Assembly (NCBI GenBank): GCA_016900015.1
Contig: JACJJM010000012.1
Location: 40,041-104,040 of the forward strand
DNA from: Phocaeicola coprophilus
Lineage (GTDB): Bacteria; Bacteroidota; Bacteroidia; Bacteroidales; Bacteroidaceae
DNA: 64,000 bases
Reading direction: 5' to 3'
Positions 61,122 to 64,000 of the stretch are shown here, in pieces. Position 1 is the first letter of the stretch. Every line of letters begins with the position of its first letter. The notes beneath the pieces were generated by a model that was not told the origin of the DNA, made no database searches, and saw only the letters and a program-made list of their open reading frames with translations. A program made the translations under genes and the position numbers.

Positions 61122-62645
61122 TTAGTGTTTGAAATGACGTACGCCGGTCATCACCATAGCCACGCCGTGTGCGTTGCAATAGTCCACAGACTCAGTGTCA
61201 CGAATAGAGCCGCCCGGTTGGATAACAGCCGTCACACCCTCTTTCTGAGCGATTTCCACGCAGTCACCGAAGGGGAAGAATGCGTCACTCGCCATCACAG
61301 CCCCGTGAAGGTCGAATCCGAAGTTGTGGGCCTTCTCGATGGCCTGTTTCAGGGCATCCACACGCGAAGTCTGTCCCACACCGCTGGCAATCAACTGTTT
61401 GTCTTTAGCCAACACGATGGAATTGCTCTTACTGTTCTTCACGATTTTGTTTGCGAAAAGCATGTCTTCAATCTCGGCCTCGGTCGCAGCCTTCTCAGTC
61501 ACTTGCTTCAGGTCAGCACGGGTCTCGATGTTCAAGTCGCGATCCTGCACCAATACGCCGTTCAGCAGCGAGCGGAATTGCTTTTTAGGCAGCTCGACAT
61601 CCTTGCGCACGAGGATGATACGGTTCTTCTTCTGCTCGAGTATCTGCAAAGCATCCATGTCATAGTCAGGAGCAATGATGACCTCGAAGAATATCTTGTT
61701 GATTTCCTCAGCCGTAGCCTTGTCGACCGATTCGTTGGTGATGAGCACACCGCCAAATGCCGAAACAGGGTCGCCGGCCAACGCGTCCTTCCATGCTTGG
61801 AGCAGCGTCGGGCGCGAAGCCAGTCCGCAAGCATTGTTGTGCTTGAGGATGGCGAAAGTGATTTCGTCAAACTCGTCAATCAAATCTACAGCCGCATTGA
61901 TGTCAAGCAAGTTGTTATAAGAGATTTCCTTGCCGTGAATCTGGTCGAACATAGCCTCCAGATTGCCAAAGAAATAGCCGCGCTGATGAGGATTCTCCCC
62001 GTAACGCAACTGCTTGGAATCATCCATGGCACAGCGGAAGGCAGAGAAATCATCTCCGTCAAAGTAGTTGAAAATGGCCGAATCATAGTGCGAAGAAACG
62101 GCAAAAGCCTCTTTCGCAAACCAACGGCGTTCTTCAAGTTCCGTGCATGCACCACGCTCCATCAAGATGTCGCGCAAAGGTTTATATTGTGCCTGGCTGG
62201 CCACGATGACCACGTCGCGGTAGTTTTTCGCACCCGCACGGATCAGGGAAATGCCGCCTATGTCAATCTTCTCGATAATGGCCTGCTCACCGGCGCCCGA
62301 AGCCACGGTCTCCTCAAAGGGATAAAGGTCCACAATCACCAAATCGATTTCCGGAATGGCATACTCGGCCATCTGGGCTCTGTCACCCTCTTCTTCACGG
62401 CGTGCGAGAATACCGCCGAAGACTTTCGGATGAAGTGTCTTCACCCGTCCGCCCAAGATGGACGGATAACTAGTCAAGTCCTCCACAGCCTTGCAGGGAA
62501 AACCCAACGATTCGATGAACTGGCGTGTGCCACCCGTGGAAAGGAACTCAACACCTTCTTCGTGAAGTTTGGCCAAGATTTCATCCAGCCCTTCTTTGTG
62601 GTAAACTGATACCAATGCAGTTTTTATCTTCTTTGTTGCAGACAT
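61122..62645 (-). CDS. purH: bifunctional AICAR formyltransferase / IMP cyclohydrolase
   Basis: 507 residues, full length; it catalyses the last two steps of purine synthesis. The N-terminal IMP cyclohydrolase (MGS-like) has KTALVSVYHKEGLDEILAKL, STGGTRQFIESLG, GRVKTLHPKVFGGILARR and VDLYPFEETV. The C-terminal transformylase has RYGENPHQRGYFFG, LKHNNACGLA, SNSIVLAKDKQLIASGVGQTSRVDA, ASDAFFPFGDCVEIA and VIQPGGSIRDTESVDYCN. A TAACTTTG -7 box lies just upstream. It precedes the mre operon, a conserved arrangement in Bacteroidales. Confidence 0.97.
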   Translation of the reverse strand: MSATKKIKTALVSVYHKEGLDEILAKLHEEGVEFLSTGGTRQFIESLGFPCKAVEDLTSYPSILGGRVKTLHPKVFGGILARREEEGDRAQMAEYAIPEIDLVIVDLYPFEETVASGAGEQAIIEKIDIGGISLIRAGAKNYRDVVIVASQAQYKPLRDILMERGACTELEERRWFAKEAFAVSSHYDSAIFNYFDGDDFSAFRCAMDDSKQLRYGENPHQRGYFFGNLEAMFDQIHGKEISYNNLLDINAAVDLIDEFDEITFAILKHNNACGLASRPTLLQAWKDALAGDPVSAFGGVLITNESVDKATAEEINKIFFEVIIAPDYDMDALQILEQKKNRIILVRKDVELPKKQFRSLLNGVLVQDRDLNIETRADLKQVTEKAATEAEIEDMLFANKIVKNSKSNSIVLAKDKQLIASGVGQTSRVDALKQAIEKAHNFGFDLHGAVMASDAFFPFGDCVEIAQKEGVTAVIQPGGSIRDTESVDYCNAHGVAMVMTGVRHFKH

Positions 62646-62672
62646 TTAATAATAGATTTAGCGATTTTCATG

Positions 62673-62680
62673 CAAAGTTA
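62673..62680 (-). promoter_or_regulatory. -7 element of purH
   Basis: Minus strand TAACTTTG, a full match. It predicts a start near 62666, about 20 nt before the ATG. No clear -33 TTTG. Confidence 0.5.
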
Positions 62681-62989
62681 GGAATTTTGCAAGATATAGA
62701 TTAGGATTATCCTCTTTTTCTAATAAAAAATAACGGAGTTACAGCTTTTTACTTCATCTCCGCCCAACAGGGCAAGGCCAACCGGCAGGCATACGGCTAA
62801 AAAGGTGCAATGTACGGACTTCAAACCATGCCTGTCGGCAATTTCTGACGGATCTGAAACGTAAACTCGCAACACCGGGCCTCTCCTTCATGCACCCCAA
62901 AGCCATGTCCCGGGAAACAAGCCACAAAGGCGGAAACGCCGGTTCGGGCAGCCCCAAGCCTTGACCTGCGCCAAGCTACCCATAGAATT

Positions 62990-63066
62990 CCGCCCAGGGA
63001 CGGCCTCCTTTCCGGCCGACCACGGAAAGGAGGCCGTGCTCGCGCCGAAAGGAAGGCGTGTCCGGC
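62990..63066. repeat. GC-rich dispersed palindromic repeat, copy 7
   Basis: CGGCCTCCTTTCCG (63001-63014) and its exact complement (63023-63036) flank GCCGACCA; outer pieces TCCGCCCAGGG and GCGCCGAAAGGAAGGCG follow the family pattern. Lies upstream of the tRNA-Val promoter. Confidence 0.75.
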
Positions 63067-63163
63067 CAGCCTTAATAGCCCGCCCTGCCGCCCTCAGGAC
63101 GATGCAGAGGAAGTCCATCGAAAAGAAAGATTTTAATAAGACAATAAAAAAGTTGCCCAATAT

Positions 63164-63194
63164 TTTGCAGATTTCAAATAAAGCACTACCTTTG
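63164..63194 (+). promoter_or_regulatory. promoter of the tRNA-Val pair
   Basis: TTTG at 63164-63167 and TACCTTTG at 63187-63194, spaced 19 bp. Predicted start near 63201, 21 nt before the first tRNA. Confidence 0.75.
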
Positions 63195-63221
63195 CATCGC
63201 TTTTGAAACAAAAGACCTTTC

Positions 63222-63296
63222 GGGCGCTTAGCTCAGCTGGTTCAGAGCGTCTGCCTTACAAGCAGAGGGTCGGGGGTTCGAATCCCTCAGCGCCCA
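63222..63296 (+). tRNA. tRNA-Val (anticodon TAC), first copy
   Basis: 75 nt. Acceptor stem GGGCGCT with AGCGCCC, discriminator A at 63296, D-arm GCTC...GAGC, anticodon stem TCTGC/GCAGA with loop CTTACAA, anticodon TAC at 63257-63259, T-loop TTCGAAT. The 3' CCA is not encoded (CGA follows). Confidence 0.97.
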
Positions 63297-63345
63297 CGAA
63301 AGATTAAAATTAAGCGTCTTTTGTTTCCCATCAAAAAAGCCTTTT

Positions 63346-63420
63346 GGGCGCTTAGCTCAGCTGGTTCAGAGCGTCTGCCTTACAAGCAGAGGGTCGGGGG
63401 TTCGAATCCCTCAGCGCCCA
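63346..63420 (+). tRNA. tRNA-Val (anticodon TAC), second copy
   Basis: 75 nt, identical to the first copy; anticodon TAC at 63381-63383. The copies are 49 bp apart and surely cotranscribed. CCA not encoded. Confidence 0.97.
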
Positions 63421-63426
63421 CAAACT

Positions 63427-63460
63427 AAAAAAGTCGAGTTTTTCAAGCTCGACTTTTTTT
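63427..63460 (+). terminator. terminator of the tRNA-Val unit
   Basis: AAAAAAGTCGAG (63427-63438), 9-nt loop, CTCGACTTTTTTT (63448-63460). A textbook intrinsic terminator, able to work in both directions because of the A and T runs. Confidence 0.9.
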
Positions 63461-63480
63461 GTTATCTATAAAATGGAAGT

Positions 63481-63835
63481 TTATAGGGTCAACGGATTTT
63501 CGAACTCAGGAGTGAGTTTCTTCCCTTCGGCCGTAAGGTCATCGTAGGTATAGGAAAACGTTTCCCTATTGGCTTTGTCATACCGGCGGCGACGTCTTGT
63601 GCAGATAAACCGGTTTGCCGCGAAAGGGAAAGTACTGAATAATTTTCTCATCTGTAAAACCATGTGCTATCACGCTTCCGCTCTTGTAATCTGAGGACTC
63701 CAGATAGCATCTTTTCATCAAGCCAGACTTCGATTTTGACGGAGTCGTCATGCCAACAGAGATTTCGAAATACTCCATTAAAACTTCGGGAAAAACGACC
63801 CGTAGTAACTTATGCAGGGTATGATTGGAATACAT
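63481..63835 (-). pseudogene. frameshifted remnant of an ISAon1-type transposase N-terminal protein
   Basis: The first 85 codons (start 63835, MYSNHTLHKLLRVVFPEVLMEYFEI, then IIQYFPFRGKPVYLHK) match the N-terminal ORF of ISAon1-family elements as I remember it. A frameshift near 63594 moves the rest into another frame (RRRRRYDKANRETFSY then AEGKKLTPEFENPL to 63481). Joined, the product is about 118 residues. No transposase ORF, and no terminal inverted repeats that I can see, remain. It lies 20 bp past the tRNA-Val terminator. Confidence 0.75.
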
Positions 63836-63922
63836 TGGATTGTTGTTAGATGGCCGGACTTATAAGGAAAGGGCTGCCGGCCGTGATGTCCCCGGCTCCC
63901 CGCACCCGTGGGCAGGGGTGCA

Positions 63923-63970
63923 CAAAAAAGGAGTCCCCCGAAAGCTCATCGCTGAACTCCGGAGGACTCC
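63923..63970 (-). terminator. terminator of an rRNA operon
   Basis: On the minus strand GGAGTCCTCCGGAGTT pairs with the GC-rich complement ending GGGGGACTCC, followed by TTTTTT. It lies just past the 5S rRNA 3' end. Confidence 0.8.
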
Positions 63971-63977
63971 GTCAAAA

Positions 63978-64000
63978 CGGCGGCTACCTACTCTCCCACT
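63978..64000 (-). rRNA. rrf: 5S rRNA, 3' end only
   Basis: The last 23 bases, read on the minus strand, are AGTGGGAGAGTAGGTAGCCG followed by CCG, matching the conserved 3' end of bacterial 5S rRNA (GTGGGAGAGTAGG). The rest of the operon lies beyond the right edge. The tRNA-Val unit is convergent with it. Confidence 0.85.

Larger units (their letters stand above)
62646..63221. other. 576-bp intergenic region between purH and tRNA-Val
   Basis: It contains the purH promoter, copy 7 of the GC-rich repeat, and the tRNA promoter at its right end. The part from about 62750 to 62980 shows nothing I can identify. Confidence 0.5.

Noticed and set aside
63841..63922. Additional IS or tRNA material between the ISAon1 remnant and the rRNA terminator
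   Set aside because: Only a short GC-rich inverted repeat (GCACCC...GGGTGC) is seen; nothing matches a tRNA fold or an IS end.

Overview
The window is a chromosomal segment from a member of the Bacteroidales (Bacteroidota) with an unusually GC-rich genome for that order. The evidence is the set of outer-membrane SusC/SusD, STN-type TonB receptor and FecR proteins, the GldH lipoprotein and RicT (PSP1) protein, the gene order purH-mreB-mreC-mreD-mrdA-rodA, and promoters of the Bacteroidota type (TTTG, about 20 bp, TAnnTTTG). I do not assign a genus; Prevotellaceae/Bacteroidaceae-like is the best guess. Three places are clearly richer in A+T than the rest and look acquired: 27.1-29.6 kb, 47.5-48.1 kb, and the IS remnant near 63.5 kb.

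Layout. 0-2.7 kb: the end of one SusCD-type locus (PKD-like lipoprotein, thioredoxin-fold protein). 3-7.8 kb: Xaa-Pro aminopeptidase, gamma-carbonic anhydrase family protein, glycerol kinase and glycerol facilitator. 8-15.2 kb (minus strand): a second SusCD locus, fecR-susC(STN)-susD-tlpA, with no sigma-factor gene beside fecR. 16.2-20.8 kb: a TonB receptor, DUF4374 lipoprotein and PepSY membrane protein, the usual arrangement for iron-chelate or heme uptake. 20.9-22.1 kb: a DUF6261 gene preceded by an array of eight 41-bp tandem repeats. 22.3-24 kb: an ECF sigma factor translationally coupled to a DAACS symporter. 24.2-27 kb: waaA and gltX. 27.1-29.4 kb: an AT-rich two-gene operon for exported proteins, one with an HEYVH zinc-protease motif. 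29.8-36 kb: a six-gene TolC/HlyD/ABC export operon with a divergent AraC-type regulator. 37-44.9 kb: a lipoprotein, CCA-adding enzyme, YitT protein, linear-amide hydrolase, DUF4250, a CNNM/CorC-type transporter and a TIGR02757 protein. 45-47.3 kb: a solitary PTS EIIC-like permease and a KduI isomerase carrying a signal peptide. 47.5-55.1 kb: an AT-rich unknown, exonuclease III, an EFR1-type ferredoxin, an unknown, and metF-holB-ricT-gldH. 55.3-62.6 kb: the cell-elongation operon and purH. 63.2-64 kb: two identical tRNA-Val genes, a broken ISAon1-type ORF, and the terminator and 3' end of a 5S rRNA on the minus strand.

The genes serve mainly outer-membrane nutrient capture (two SusCD loci and one iron-type locus), envelope building (waaA, mre/mrd, gldH), export, and housekeeping. 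The intergenic DNA is rich in dispersed structured repeats: a seven-copy GC-rich palindromic family built on CCTCCTTTCCG / CCGACCACGG, a five-copy CCTCCCC...GGGGAGG terminator-like family, and several simple inverted repeats after stop codons. The items I rate most worth following are the DUF6261 gene with its transcribed-looking repeat array, and the exported KduI paired with a PTS permease that lacks EIIA/EIIB partners. All calls come from reading the sequence; no database search was run.
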